Positions 52,461-63,842 of a stretch of 64,000 nucleotides of DNA are shown one piece after another. Source of the stretch: Aradus depressus (taxonomy: Eukaryota > Arthropoda > Insecta > Hemiptera > Aradidae); NCBI GenBank assembly GCA_963662175.1, contig OY759215.1:15551079-15615078 (forward strand). The letters run 5' to 3'. The position numbers and the translations under genes are program-made. Positions within the stretch are counted from its first letter, which is position 1. Every line of letters begins with the position of its first letter. Under the pieces are notes generated by a model. It worked only from the letters and a program-made list of their open reading frames with translations. It searched no databases and had not been told where the DNA came from.

Positions 52461-53754
52461 GCGAGTTTCATTTTTGACAAGATTCAAACGAAAAAAAAAA
52501 TCTTGAAGATTTTGTCTAACATCAATTATCTATAATTATTTAAGTTATTTACTTATCTCATTTTTTTATTCTTTATTTTTTATTATATTTTATTTTTTCT
52601 ATATTTTCTACATTATTCTATCATAACAAATATTATACCTAATTTGTTCATTTTACATATACTATTTATATCATTCATTTATTTATTTTATTTAATATTC
52701 TTCTTCTTCTTTCTCTTTACACTTTTTCTATCTAGAACCTTCTTTCTCTTTACACTTTTTCTATCTAGAACCTTCTTTCTAAAACTAATTTTATTTCAAA
52801 CCTTGCCTAGGCCTCCTTCCTTCTCTTTTATAGTTAACCATGCATTGACTTATGTTCTGTCGATTCTTATTCATTTATTTTATTTCTTCATATTTATATA
52901 GATTTGTTTTATATACATTCTTCTATTTATTTCTTCATAATTAACCTGTTCATTCCAATTTTTATTTATCTATAATTATTATTGTCTCGTTTTTCTCCAC
53001 TGTAGCACTAATTTATTTACTTTCGTATTTATTTCCATCTACAGCATACTAGTTACTTTGTTTACTTTTCTCTTTGACTTAATGTATTTATTCTTAGGGG
53101 ACCAAGGTCCCAGAATAAAATTTATTTTCATTTCCATAACATTGCAAATGTACAATTTCGGTCTAATTCCCTCCATTATCCGATTTTTGATTGTTTCATG
53201 TACTCACAGTCATTGAGTGTGTAGCAACTGTGGAAATGGAGGTCCCCACAAGGGAGATGAAAATGTCAATTTACCAAGAAATATGTTGAAAAATGTAGAG
53301 AAAAATAAAATTTCACTCCGGAAACAGATAAGCAAAATATGCAATACTAATATAATTTCGTTTCTTTTTCATGTCTAGTGAGAGAATTAAAAATATTACA
53401 TTTTCTAAACAGGGAGATAGCCAAGAGTACTTAAATACTTATTCAATAAACTCGCTTCAGTGATTCTTGCAGCCTCCTTCCATTTATCTTTCTATAAGAC
53501 AATAACTAGACTGTTTTTGAAGTTATGTTTTTTTAAAAACATTTTCTTCTTAACTTTCCTCCTAATTAATAATTTTATTTTCCCGGATGCTACAAAATAT
53601 TTTGAGGTTAATTTTTCATTGTCTAAAAATTGTATGAAGTCAATCATTTTAATGGTTTTACAAGATGTAACGTTTCAGATTGCTTTGTTTATTTTGAAGT
53701 ATTTTGTAAACTTTAACCTGTCTTATAACTTTAAACTTTAATATCTTATGAAAA
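52461..53754. other. T-rich intergenic DNA with a 33-bp tandem duplication
   Basis: Strong T/C bias on the plus strand from 52560 to 53060. A 33-bp unit (tttctctttacactttttc...) is repeated twice at about 52720-52786 and gives a repetitive but meaningless open frame (52644-52901). A 93-codon frame at 53460-53741 is Phe/Leu/Lys-rich through base composition and is not called. Confidence 0.5.
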
Positions 53755-54372
53755 TAGTAGGTAGCTCAGTGGTATGCGTGCTTGTCTTCTGAGCTCAAGA
53801 TCGTGGGTTCGAAACCCGACTGAGGCCCTTAGTTTATTTTATCTGAGAGGTAAAATAACCTTGAGCACGTCGTCCTTTGGATTGAACGTTAAGCTATGGT
53901 CCCGAGCCTGTACGATGTCAGGTACTCGTTAAAGACCCCTGCCCTAGGTGAATAAAAATTTAGGGTAGGCAAAATTTCGGACTCCCACAGTAGAGTCGGG
54001 CTCATGTCCACCAGAGTGACGAAAGAGCGCTCTGGTAGTAGGCGATATGACCTTGTAGTTAAAAGCCCGGGCATGAGTCAAAAACCTAACCTAACCTAAC
54101 CTCTTATGAAAATAGTAGGTAGCTCAGTGGTATGCGTGCTTGTCTTCTGAGCTCAAGATCGTGGGTTCGAAACCCGACTGACTGGCCCTTAGTTTATTTT
54201 ATCTGAGAGGTAAAATAACCTTGAGCACGTCGTCCTTCGGATTGAACGTTAAGCTATGGTCCTGAGCCTGTACGATGTTAAGTACTATAAGTGAATAAAA
54301 ATTTAGGATAGGCGACATTTGGGACTCCCACCTTCTAGTTACAGCCCGGGCATGAAACATAATAACTAACTG
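53755..54372 (+). mobile_element. SINE tandem duplication, two copies 358 bp apart
   Basis: Two SINEs in the same orientation. Both begin with the same truncated head gtagctcagtgg (53761 and 54119), both are preceded by cttatgaaaatagtag, and both carry the private variants tgtcttctgag, acccgactga and atctgagagg. The first ends with four CCTAA units (about 54083-54102). The second has an internal deletion and ends gcatgaaacataataactaac. Shared flank and shared private variants point to tandem duplication, not two insertions. Confidence 0.88.
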
Positions 54373-54839
54373 ACAAAAAATGTAAATAAGATAAATCCGA
54401 AATTGGTTTTCAAAACCCTTCAATGTGCGGATATTGAGCTCACACGACTGTAATATTAGTATTTTACCACTCTTTTTTATTTCATTTTTTTTTTTCCGTT
54501 GTAGAAATAAAATAAAATAAATACTGTTCATATCCAGAAACAATCTTGACAGTTTAATGGAAACAATTGTCAGGCATGACTAACTCAGTATACTGAGTAT
54601 GATTTTTGTTCCGTTTAAATTCATTGATAGAAGCTGGGAATAATTCAACTGTGATTAAAAATATGATTGTTGAAAAACAGCCCACACACATTCTCCTCTT
54701 TTCCAAACATTGTCATACATAGCTGATCATATGTCACACCATTGTAAAGCTCATGAACTGAGTATAATTCTAGTCACTTTAATGCTTTTTAATTGAATTT
54801 ATAATTTATTTACTTTAAATAAAGTATTATGATTTCTGT
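54373..54839. other. No gene recognised
   Basis: AT-rich. The 114-codon minus frame at 54199-54543 is partly SINE and not a gene. Confidence 0.35.
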
Positions 54840-55520
54840 CATGTGTCTCTGTCTGCCTGTGGGCAGCCCATGTTTCATCTCGTGGAGGTAAGAATCAAAA
54901 TTTGGGGAAATTCAGCCCGAGATATTTTTTCGACTACTTGGTAAAAAATGCCTTCTTTAAAGTGGCGAATCACACGAAAAAAACAATTTTTTTCATAATT
55001 TGGGGGTCATTACAGCAAGAAATTCTTTAGCTTCTCAAACCCGTTGCAAGGAGCCCCATCTAAAATGTAATCTATATATATGTTACACGAAAAACTGAGT
55101 TTCTGAGTTTAGTTTTTTGACTTTTTTCATATACTATAAGAAAGTATTGTAATCCGGCGAAAATCACATTTCAAGGTCCTCTGAATTTTGACCTTTTTTC
55201 GCGTTGATGACTGTGCGTGGAAAAGTTGTGAACGCTCTAAGGCAAAAACGATTAAAGTTATAAACCTGAACTTTGGAATGAATAGATCACATGTGCTAAC
55301 TTAGATCTAATTACATTTTGGCCGAAATCGGACGAAAATTAAGACCACTTTATTTCGGGGCTGAAGTACATTTTACAAGATACCGCTTATATTTATTAAC
55401 TAATCAAAAATGTTTTCAAGTAAAAGTTGTGGAGAAAAATAAAAGACACATTTCATATTCAATACAATTTTTCGTAGATCGTCAGGTTTTCGAAATACAT
55501 GCAGAAAACCGTCTTAAAAT
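54840..55520 (+). repeat. Dispersed repeat D, longer copy
   Basis: Starts with 'ctctgtctgcctgtgggcagccc', then 'atatactataagaaagtattgtaatccggcgaaaatcaca', 'ttttggccgaaatcggacg' and 'tttcggggctgaagta'. The last parts recur inverted at 43137-43250. No transposase frame. Confidence 0.55.
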
Positions 55521-56017
55521 GACGTCTTGAAACTCATTGCTTCATTAGCCAAACAGTTCTATCGAAAAATCGGGTGTTATCAGATTTTAGGTAGATCCAA
55601 TTCGCAGTATGCATCGTACATGCGATATGACCTGGATTAGTGAGCATAGTGAACTGGAGAAAGGTTCCAGTAAATCATATATATAAATTATTGTTTTCAA
55701 AATGGTTAAGAGCGTGATGAAGACCCATTATTATGAATTTTACATCATTCATTTATTATTTTTTTTCTTCTTAAATATTCGTTTCATATTTTTCTCTTGT
55801 GATAATTTTAAGAAGGGTAATATTATATTCTCTTCAACTCCCGCTTTAGCTAAAGTTCAGACCTAATCTCAACTTCGCGTTACTAAACTTCTCTTTTCTT
55901 ACTCAGGTGCCAAGTTGCAAACAAAGTATTCTTTTATCGTGTTGAAATTATTTGAGAAAAAGCTTTCCAGGGGAACATTGTTGGTTACTTTTTTCCAGCA
56001 ATTCTTTTAAAGTTGAT
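55521..56017. other. No gene recognised
   Basis: AT-rich with no open frame above 60 codons or shared repeat. Confidence 0.35.
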
Positions 56018-57010
56018 TTTTTTTTTTTTATTGATTACTGGGGCGGGTTTCATACCCATTCATACCACTTTAATGAAGGGCAGGATCCTTTCGAAGCTCT
56101 GTTTCCTCAACTCTTTTGGGCTGAGATGTGAATGACTTTCATGTTCGCCCAGGATGTGCAGCGCGGTCCTCCATCACTTCACATCTTCGGCAGAATAGGT
56201 CAGGGACAAGACTCCATTATAAAGAGATGTTTTCTTACAGTTTAGAGTCCTGTAATATATGCGACCATTTTTCTCAATACGTTCCGGGGTTGACCAAGAA
56301 ACCTTTGTCATCCGGTCCTCTGATCAACCCCTTTGACCATTGAAAACCCTGTTGTTCGCGCCAACATGAGTTTCCCGCAATGCCCCTTCCCTTCAGGACT
56401 GTTTTGCAGTGCACAAGTGAAGTCTTCTTCTGTTGCTACACGACCCCAGTTTGTTGGCTCGTTCATTCCCGTTCACTTCCATTTGTCCTTGGGTCAAATT
56501 TCCGGTGGAGCGTGATTTTGTTTGTTCCTTCTTGTAAAGAGCAATAGATCCGTTTTGTTTGGGTTGACCTTCGTCTATATACCACCTCACAGCCATGTTT
56601 AGTACTGTTTGCATCAGCTCGCTGAGTTTGCAAACATTAGCAAAACTAGCAAGGAGTTCCTAAGAAGTTTCAAAGAGTTTAGATTACTCAGGAGAGACTC
56701 TTGTTTCATAGATTCCAATATGTCCTAGTGAGTTATGGAGTAAAAAGTCCCTTTTATCTCGAAGAAGCACCCTAGTGCATAGTCCTTGCGTTCTAGAGCG
56801 TTTTATATTCGATTCACTAGAATATGTAGGCTGTTTCCTGGATCGTCCTGCGTGTTGATTCGGATGCAATGAATGCCCCCTTGTCTGTGCGTCATATAAC
56901 GATACACCATCTTTTCTAAAGTTTTTTGCAAACAATCCGTCAGAAATATTCTTCCAGAGCTATTTGACAATATTTCGTGACAATTCCACATTCCTTCTTC
57001 GAGTCGCAAT
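56018..57010 (-). pseudogene. Decayed LINE, RT to 3' end
   Basis: Minus strand. LTDCLQKTLEKMVYRYM (about 56965-56900) and the 'GNSLHILVNRI' end correspond to RT landmarks (LTsxLxKxLExxVxRY; GxSTxxALHxLVxxIE). RKLMQTVLNMAVRWYIDEG-type sequence (56620-56560) followed in another frame by NPNKTDLLLFTRRNK is the RT thumb (WxxxxGLxVNPxKTxxxLFTRRxK). Many stops and frame changes. A T run at about 56019-56031 is probably its A tail, so the copy runs 57010 to 56018. Landmarks suggest the Jockey/I group; exact clade not decided. Confidence 0.75.
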
Positions 57011-57900
57011 CAACTTTATGGATAATATTGTCAAATAGCTGAACACCTCTGGATGAAATGCCGGAAAAAAGTAACCACCAGTCTTTTAACCAAATGTTGA
57101 ATATTGGTCGGTTGGGAGGGGGATGTTGCTGGCGATACAGACAGAGCAATGAGTGAGCAAGTTGAGCTGCGATAAAAGCAGCGTCCAGCCTGCCTTCTTC
57201 TATCTGCTGCCTGCTGTCTAGATAGAGGAACAATGAGCTATTCACAGCGACGTACAAGTGTCCAACAACTCAACCATTCCCATCTCCTAGCCTTTACAGT
57301 TTTGCTTTATTCACACTAGTTTCTACCTATTCACAACGGAGATGAGCAGAATCGAGTACTTCCCAATTCAATACTTGGTACTCTCTACTGTTGGAATTAT
57401 ATTGAGAGATACAGATCAAACTTTCCTGATGGAACTAATCGGGTAGAAGCAAGGGGGTTAAAAAAGGTGTTCGAATATTAAAGTAATAGCGGAGTACTCG
57501 ATTACTATGAGTATTCTTCAGAATCGAGTATCATGAGTACTCTTCAAACTTCGAGTACTTCCCTGACAACTTTAGCAAACGCTAGAAGATTCAGCTTCAT
57601 AATTTTTAAAATAGAACATTTTTTTAACCATTCCTATTTTCATTGTCGGTAATAACTCCAGAACAAGTTTTCGCAGTCAAAAATAATGATTTTTCATACG
57701 GCCAACTTCTTGTGGCGCGGCTATTGATTGCTAAACAATGTGCTAATAACTCCAAAGTTTCATTGCTCTATAGTACCAGAATCCGGACTTTTGATTTCAG
57801 CGATCTACGAGTATGACCATTTCACTCTATCCTCGTTCAGTCTTTAACACCTCTTCTTCTTGAGGTCATCCTCCACTCAACCCAAGTGGGACCTTCCTCT
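57011..57900. other. No gene recognised
   Basis: An inverted repeat agctatttgacaatat / atattgtcaaatagct (about 56957 and 57025) spans the end of the decayed LINE. A 105-codon minus frame (56940-57257) has no recognisable domain. A run of 'gagtact' words at 57480-57560 is a small degenerate repeat. Confidence 0.4.
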
Positions 57901-58150
57901 CTCTAGATGCTTCTCCAACATCCTCATCTAGACTCAAGTTCATATTGATTACATTTAATCGAAAACAGTTAATATTAAATAAAGAGATATCAGTCTAAAA
58001 ATATATTTTATTTATACCACAACTAGTTTTGGCTATTAACTATAATCCTCAGGTAGTGAATGTGGTCCTGCTGCGGTTTTTAGGGAATCCAGAAACTTCT
58101 TGGTAACCCTCTTCACGAAGTCCTCAACATAATAATAATAATAATAATTT
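57901..58150 (-). repeat. LINE-3'-end-like block
   Basis: 'ccacaactagttttggctattaactataatcctcaggtagtg' resembles the conserved block near the end of many arthropod LINEs (actagtttcggcta...cctcagg). It is followed by (AAT)n at 58130-58150. Tentative. Confidence 0.35.
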
Positions 58151-58160
58151 ATATGACGTG

Positions 58161-58507
58161 AGGGCGCCGGTAGCTCAGTGGTATGCGTGCTTGACTTCTG
58201 AGCCCAAGGTTGTGGGTTCGTAACCCGACCGAGGCCCTTAGTTTATTTTATCTGGGAGGTAAAATAAACGTAAGCACGCCGTCCTTCGGATGGGACGTTA
58301 AGCGATGGTCCCGAGCCTGTACGATGTCAGGTACTCGTTAAAGACCCCTACCCTAGGTGAATAAAAATTTAGGGTAGGCAAAATTTAGGACTCCCATAGT
58401 AGAGTCGGGCTCATGTCCACCAGAGTGACGAAAGAGCGCTCTGGTAGTAGGCGATATGACCTCGTTGTTAAAGCCCGGGCATGAGTCATAAACCCTAACC
58501 CCCTAAC
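58161..58507 (+). mobile_element. tRNA-derived SINE, full length with TSD
   Basis: Starts agggcgccgg. A box tagctcagtgg, B box ggttcgtaacc, full body, end gcatgagtcataaaccctaaccccctaac. A 10-bp duplication atatgacgtg lies at 58151-58160 and 58508-58517. Very similar to the 13432 copy. Confidence 0.95.
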
Positions 58508-58517
58508 ATATGACGTG

Positions 58518-59329
58518 CCTTGTTCTTTAGGACTACTCCAGCCCCAAGACTCAAGCCACAGCTCCCTCAAGACATTCTCCTATAAAGAACAAGTGTTGAA
58601 GTTTACTTTCATAAATGTTAGCCATTCTCGGAATTATATTTTACATTAATCTTTTATTTTTATCTATTTGTTCATTTCTATAAGCAGTCCTAGGTTGTTC
58701 TCAAGGTGAACGACGCCAATCTGTTATTTATTTTATGTCTATATACCTACTAGCTTAGCATGTAATATGCTGAACTAGTAAAATAAAAAATGAATAATTA
58801 TGTAAATAAATAAATAAATTATGTAATATAAAACAAAAATAACAAAATGTTAAGTGCTATCAAAATAAACACAACAAATACATTAATATTAGCATGAAAA
58901 TATTATACGTAAAAATGACCTGAAATAGGCAGCAAAGCCTTCCTTTGGAGGGAATATCTAATTGTGTTACCCAATTCAACCATAGGTCTATTTTTGTTTT
59001 TAGGAATTTTTTTTTATTTCAAGTTTTTCAAACCAGTCGAGTGTGGGTCCCTTATCTCAAGATATAAAAATGTGACATTTTTGTCAGCCAGAAAACTGTG
59101 ACCTGCGGCTATCAGATGGTCCTTGGAAACTCCGCAAATGGAGGTTGCCCCGCATTCGCAGATTAATATTAGGTAGACAACTAATATTTGCCGTAACGAC
59201 TTTCAGATGAAACTGGAGCCGGCCGACACTCGTCTTTATGTATGTGTTCGTCCTGTGCTCATAAGTACATTCAAATCCTCTTGATATTTGAAAGATATCT
59301 TACTCAAAAATCCAAAAATGAGTGTATAG
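58518..59329. other. Mostly unassigned; possible Penelope-like remnant near 59.1 kb
   Basis: Minus-strand translation at about 59190-59090 reads VVYLILICECGATSICGVSK, faintly like the GIY-YIG region of Penelope-like elements (GVYxIxCxCGxxYIGxT). Stops surround it and key residues are lost. The rest is AT-rich with no gene. Confidence 0.25.
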
Positions 59330-59635
59330 TTTTTTTTTTTAATTGAATGTATGTTAAAAGGAAGAGGAATTACCGGGCAGAGCTTAACTCAGAAACACCA
59401 ATAATTGCAGATGTACTTAATAAAGGTAACGACGCCATTGTATATGTAAATCCAAAACCTCATGATGACACCCTTTTTAGCCGAATCAGCCAATAGGAAA
59501 GGAGAGAGGATTAGATGGGGCTTAACTGAAAAACCCTAATAACTGCAGATTTAATGAATGTTTTGATATGAAATTTTACATCCATTTTCAGCCGAAGAGG
59601 CCGTTGCTCCATAAATATTAGCAGTTGCCCAGTAT
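59330..59635 (-). repeat. Family B dispersed repeat
   Basis: Modules 'cagaaacaccaataattgcagatgtacttaataaagg', 'cttaactgaaaaaccctaataactgcagatttaatgaatg', 'ttttcagccgaagaggccg'. Confidence 0.6.
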
Positions 59636-59900
59636 ATACATGAATAATCTGCTGATATAATCCATTGATCCGCAACCAGGACCAGAATAATTGGGAAATT
59701 AATAATTTAAATATTGTCTTTATTATTTAAAACTCATGAAATAAACCGTGTTAGGCATTCAGGGATTAACACATTAATCCGTATCTTATCCGTAACGATG
59801 GGAGCGAGGCCACAGATTTGATTATTCAATTTCAGACTCCATTTTACCCATTATCTTCACTTCCTTAGCACTAATTTACCAATTAGTTTTTCGCTCTTCC
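59636..59900. other. No gene recognised
   Basis: Short spacer with no coding or repeat signature. Confidence 0.35.
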
Positions 59901-60118
59901 TCTAGTTAGTTAGTTATTATGACTCATGCCCGGGCTTTAACTACAAACTCATAACACCTACTACCAGAGCGCTTATTCGTCAATCTGGTGGACATGAACC
60001 CGACTCTACTATGAGAGTCCTAAATTTTGAGTACCCTAAATTTTTATTCACCTATTTAACGAGTACCTGACATCGTACAGGCTTGGGACCATCGCTTAAC
60101 GTTCCATCCGAAGTTTTT
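59901..60118 (-). mobile_element. tRNA-derived SINE copy, head missing
   Basis: 'agttagttattatgactcatgcccgggctttaacta', 'catgaacccgactctactatgagagtcc', 'gggaccatcgcttaacgttccatccgaag'. Stops abruptly at the junction with family B (60119). Confidence 0.82.
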
Positions 60119-60480
60119 TCTAACTCTAACAACTAACAGTTGCATAGGTACTGAATCCTCATACACATTCATTAAATCGACAGTTATTAAAGTTTTGGGG
60201 TTAAACCTCCCTCTATTCCTCCCTTTTTGTTTGTCGTTTTGGCTAAAAATCAATACTTACGTCCTTATGGGGTTCTGTTTGAATATATAAAATTTCGTGA
60301 AATTACAAAATCTATACTCCGTAATACTCTAAAGGGAGATATCGTGTTTAGACACACTCAGACAACTTTTTTTTCCCCCATTTTTGGAATTAGGCGTTGG
60401 AAAACATAGAACTCCGGTGAAAACTCAACGTCCAATTTCTGATTATATAACTTCCCCTATACATACTTGGTGCTGGGAAA
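60119..60480 (+). repeat. Family B dispersed repeat
   Basis: 'cattcattaaatcgacagttattaaag', 'ctccctttttgtttgtcgttttggctaaaaatcaatac', 'ggaaaacatagaactccggtgaaaactcaacg', end 'cttcccctatacatacttgg'. Confidence 0.62.
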
Positions 60481-60784
60481 GTCGTTGACATGGAACTTAC
60501 CTTAAATACACTTAGTAGCCCACTGCAAAGGTTCTAACGTGGGCTAAACTCCCAAGTTTACTTCGTCTTGAAGAGGCGGGCTTCTCCAGGATGGAATTTG
60601 TATTAACATTTAATGCAATTAACAATATTTACTATAAGCTTGCTTAACTTTAACCAACTTGCAAAGCACCGGATCTATCAATTTTAAACAAAAGACCGTT
60701 TTGTAACTTTCACAATCTGTTGAAAGCTAATTAGCTTAACAAGCTATATTAAACCAAACATTTAAAAAAACGCTGTTCAATTAA
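60481..60784. other. No gene recognised
   Basis: Short mixed-composition spacer between two family B copies. Confidence 0.35.
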
Positions 60785-61465
60785 AGAAAAATTGTCGCTG
60801 AATCACCGGCTGTGTACTTTCAGAGCACAAGATAATCAATTTCGTTTTCGCTCTCCCTCTAGACTCAATCGACCTTTTTGACTAAAACTCAAAACATTAA
60901 GCGGCTTCTGAATCTTTCTAATTTGTGTCGAATTATTCTTTACATCTGCAATTTTTAGGGTACCTATTTAAGTCGTTCCTCTCTTTCGGAAAATTAAAAA
61001 GTGCTATTCTTATTGGGTTTTGAATTGAAATTTAAAATTTCATCGGCAGTTATTGGGATATATTGAGTTGATCCCTGTTTTATTTTCTGCTGATTCTGCT
61101 GGAAAGGGATCAAAAAGTGTCGTCCTAAGAGAGCTTTGAATTTATATATGAAATGTCGTGACAATACATTCATTACTACGACAGTTATTAGAGTTCTTGT
61201 GGTAAGCCTCCCCCCCCCCCCCCCCCCCACCCCCTTCCCTTCGGTTAATTTGGCTAAATCAATAGTTGTTGTCCTTAGAGGGTTTCGGAGACAAATGTTG
61301 ACTTGATGCATTCCTTCTATCGTGAGTTATCGCGTTCACAGACTTTTTTTTTTTTTTTTCATTTTGAATCAGGAGTTCGTAAAATATGAAATTCCATTGA
61401 AAAATCCGAATCGAATTTTGAACCGATTACATAACATCCCCTATACTTCGTATATCTGGTAAGTA
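60785..61465 (+). repeat. Family B dispersed repeat, near full length, with poly-C
   Basis: 'gtcgctgaatcaccggctgtgtactttcagagc', 'cgacctttttgactaaaactc', 'catcggcagttattggg', 'caatacattcattactacgacagttattagag', a C run at about 61211-61228, 'ccttcggttaatttggct', and the 'cccctatacttcgtatatctgg' end. Confidence 0.68.
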
Positions 61466-62120
61466 AAACACTTACAATGAATATTTTTTAAAATGAGTAG
61501 GGATGCTGGAATGAGCTTCACTAACTACCACGAGGTATGCAAAAAAGTAATGATAATGTCCCTACTAAAAATGCGCGATTGCCTTTACGTCCATAAATTT
61601 ACATTTTTTTGATCTATTAGAAAATTCATAGCCCTGAAACTATACCGAAGTTATTGGTTATTTACACAACATCAACAGGATTCGAATTTGTGACCGTGGT
61701 GGGTCCATGCAACCAAAGTTCTATGCTATAGTTCATAAGGCCACCACGGCCCCAAAAATTTACCATAATTATTAATGCCTAAAGTTAGCATTTTATGTCT
61801 AAATATAACAAAACTCCAAATCCCAGAGGAGGCCGTTCGAACAATTCACTGCAACAGAAGCTTAAATTTAAAAATTATAAAGAAACTTTTCAAAATCCGT
61901 GGTCAAGCGCCTGTTTTTTTTCGTGTCGTATGTAATGTAACAAGATCGCTTGACTATGATTTTTGACAATTTTAGTTTTTAGTAGAAAGACGGCCAGCGT
62001 CCGCCATTTTGTTTTTGCGGGAACGTCACACAGCTTGTGAGATTACAACTAATCAATTAACGTAAAAATCATTAAAATAGGACCAGTCGTTTAGGCTCTC
62101 AACAGGGAACAAAGAATGTA
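61466..62120. other. No protein gene recognised
   Basis: A block at 61675-61750 (gattcgaatttgtgaccgtggtggg...atgctatagttcataaggccaccacggcc) looks tRNA-like in wording on the reverse strand, but no cloverleaf could be drawn. A 63-codon frame (61775-61966) has no domain. Confidence 0.3.
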
Positions 62121-62370
62121 CCACAGAAATCGATCGCGGGTTCGAAGCCCGGCGGAGGCTCTTAGCTTTTTTTATCTGGGAGGTAAAAAAACCTTGAGCA
62201 CGCCGTCCTTTGGATGGGGCGTTATTCTATCACCCCAAGCCTGTCCGATGTCAGGTAATCGTTAATCCCCACCCTGGGTGAATAATCCTAGTGTATCCTA
62301 GACAAATGAGCGCTCTGGTAGTAGGCGATACGATTTCAGAGGTAAGACTTGGGTATAAACCACCATAACT
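62121..62370 (+). mobile_element. tRNA-derived SINE copy, head truncated
   Basis: 'gatcgcgggttcgaagcccggcggagg', 'tatctgggaggtaaaaaaacc', 'ccgatgtcagg', 'gcgctctggtagtaggcgatacg'. Internal deletion before the last block. Confidence 0.8.
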
Positions 62371-62438
62371 ACAAAATTGTGAAAAATAATACCCTACCCT
62401 CGTGTTCCGCAGTCGGGTGAAAATGGAAGGAGCACTTA

Positions 62439-62713
62439 TGGATTAGATTCTGACTTTAATTCAATCAGTGTTCGTTATTTATTCGGTACATTTATCAAAA
62501 TAAGCCAAAACCATCGCACATTTGGAACGGACACTGATTGAACCGTCGTAACCTTCCTATTTTTATTTGGATATATATATATTTAGTGATTTCCAAAATT
62601 TCTTTTAAACTTCAATCAGTGTCCGTTCCAAAAGTTCGATGGTTTCAGCTATTTTGACAAATGTACCGAGTAAATACCGGACACTGATTGAACTAAAGTC
62701 AGAATCTAATCCA
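62439..62713. mobile_element. Palindromic MITE, 275 bp
   Basis: The two halves are inverted copies: tggattagattctgac... at 62439 and ...gtcagaatctaatcca at 62713, pairing over about 105 bp around a ~65-bp centre. Each arm itself begins and ends with inverted copies of ttcaatcagtgtccg, so the motif occurs four times. Flanked by TTA (62436-62438, 62714-62716), a likely 3-bp (or TA) target duplication. No coding capacity. Confidence 0.88.
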
Positions 62714-62716
62714 TTA

Positions 62717-63279
62717 GTTTCAGTATAGAAACGAAAATATACAGACGAACATTCATTAATACATCTTCATAACGTAAATTAATCCAGCGTCAGACTAGTA
62801 AACACGAGGCTCATTTTGATGTATGTGTGTACAACGTATACAATATCTCAAAACAAGGATATAACTCACATTCAATTATATTAGAAGCTGGAAGGATCTG
62901 AAATATTTGTTTCAGTTTGTTGCAGTCATTTCCACAAATAAAGGGTTTTGTGGTAAGGTAAAATGAACGAAGGGATCTTCCTGTTCATATTGGGTGTGTA
63001 AATACGACCAGATTTGCATAGTCTCCTGTATCCTCAGGCCTGTCAATGTTGCTCTTCGTGGTGCGCAGAAAATTAATGTTATCCCCTGGAACATTGGACA
63101 AACCAATTATTAAATTTCTGTTGGTAGCCATGTTACAGGATAATTTTTATAAAAATAATTAAAAACAAAGAATTTTAAAAGTTGTTTAAAATGTTTTAAT
63201 ATATAAAATAAATAAGTGAACTAATGGCATTATGTCACAATATCGAAGTTCATTGAGATAAAAGTGGAATTTTTAGTAA
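62717..63279. other. No gene recognised; weak minus-strand frames
   Basis: Between 63135 and 62910 on the minus strand two overlapping frames (one from ATG 63131, one at 63106-62912) read protein-like but share no family I know. An eroded exon is possible; nothing else supports it. Confidence 0.3.
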
Positions 63280-63560
63280 ATTCGAAGTTGAGTTTTCACG
63301 GGAATCTCACGTTATCTGAACCTCTGATTCCAAGAATGAAATAAACAAAAAATTGCTCCCGGTGATAGAATCAATGTTTCGACACGGAGTTTTATATGTG
63401 TATCCAAGAACCCAGAAAGACGACATCTATTGATTTTCAGCGAAATCAGCCAGTGGAAAGAACGGGGGTTTAGAGGACGGTGCTCAACTCAAAAACCCCA
63501 ATAACGGTTGATGTAATGAATGTTTCGACACTGAATTTAATATGGGGGTTCCCTATTCTG
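63280..63560 (-). repeat. Family B dispersed repeat
   Basis: 'cgaagttgagttttcacgggaatctcacg', 'gtgatagaatcaatgtttcgacacgg', 'acgacatctattgattttcagcg', 'ggttgatgtaatgaatgtttcgacac'. Confidence 0.62.
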
Positions 63561-63569
63561 GCAATTCTA

Positions 63570-63695
63570 AAAAAATTGCTTACTCAGGTTTATTCACCTA
63601 GGGTACAGGTCTTCAACGAGTACCTGACATTGTATAGACTCACGAAAATCGCTTAACCTCCCAACCGAAGGACAGCGTGCTCAAGGTTTTTTCAC
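63570..63695 (-). mobile_element. tRNA-derived SINE fragment
   Basis: 'ggtttattcacctagggtacagg', 'gagtacctgacattgta', 'ccgaaggacagcgtgctcaaggttttttcac'. Body only. Confidence 0.75.
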
Positions 63696-63747
63696 TATCT
63701 CATTCTCATTCATTCTCTGTGTATATAATGAAGTATACAAGCATTCC

Positions 63748-63842
63748 AATGATAATTCCAGTAGAACAATGATAATTTCAGTAGTACAATGATAATTCCA
63801 GTAGTACATTGATAATTCTAGTATTACAATGATAATTTGTAC
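63748..63842. repeat. 20-bp tandem repeat (about 4.7 units)
   Basis: Unit aatgataattccagtagtac with starts at 63748, 63768, 63788, 63808 and 63828, exactly 20 bp apart, with scattered substitutions. Confidence 0.88.

Noticed and set aside
52644..52901. 85-codon Phe/Leu-rich frame resembling a membrane protein
   Set aside because: T-rich base composition and a 33-bp tandem duplication explain the hydrophobic reading.
62912..63131. Possible eroded exon on the minus strand
   Set aside because: Two frames look protein-like, but no family could be recognised and no splice context was convincing.
63748..63842. CRISPR-like repeat array
   Set aside because: Contiguous 20-bp tandem units without spacers in a eukaryotic genome; a plain minisatellite.
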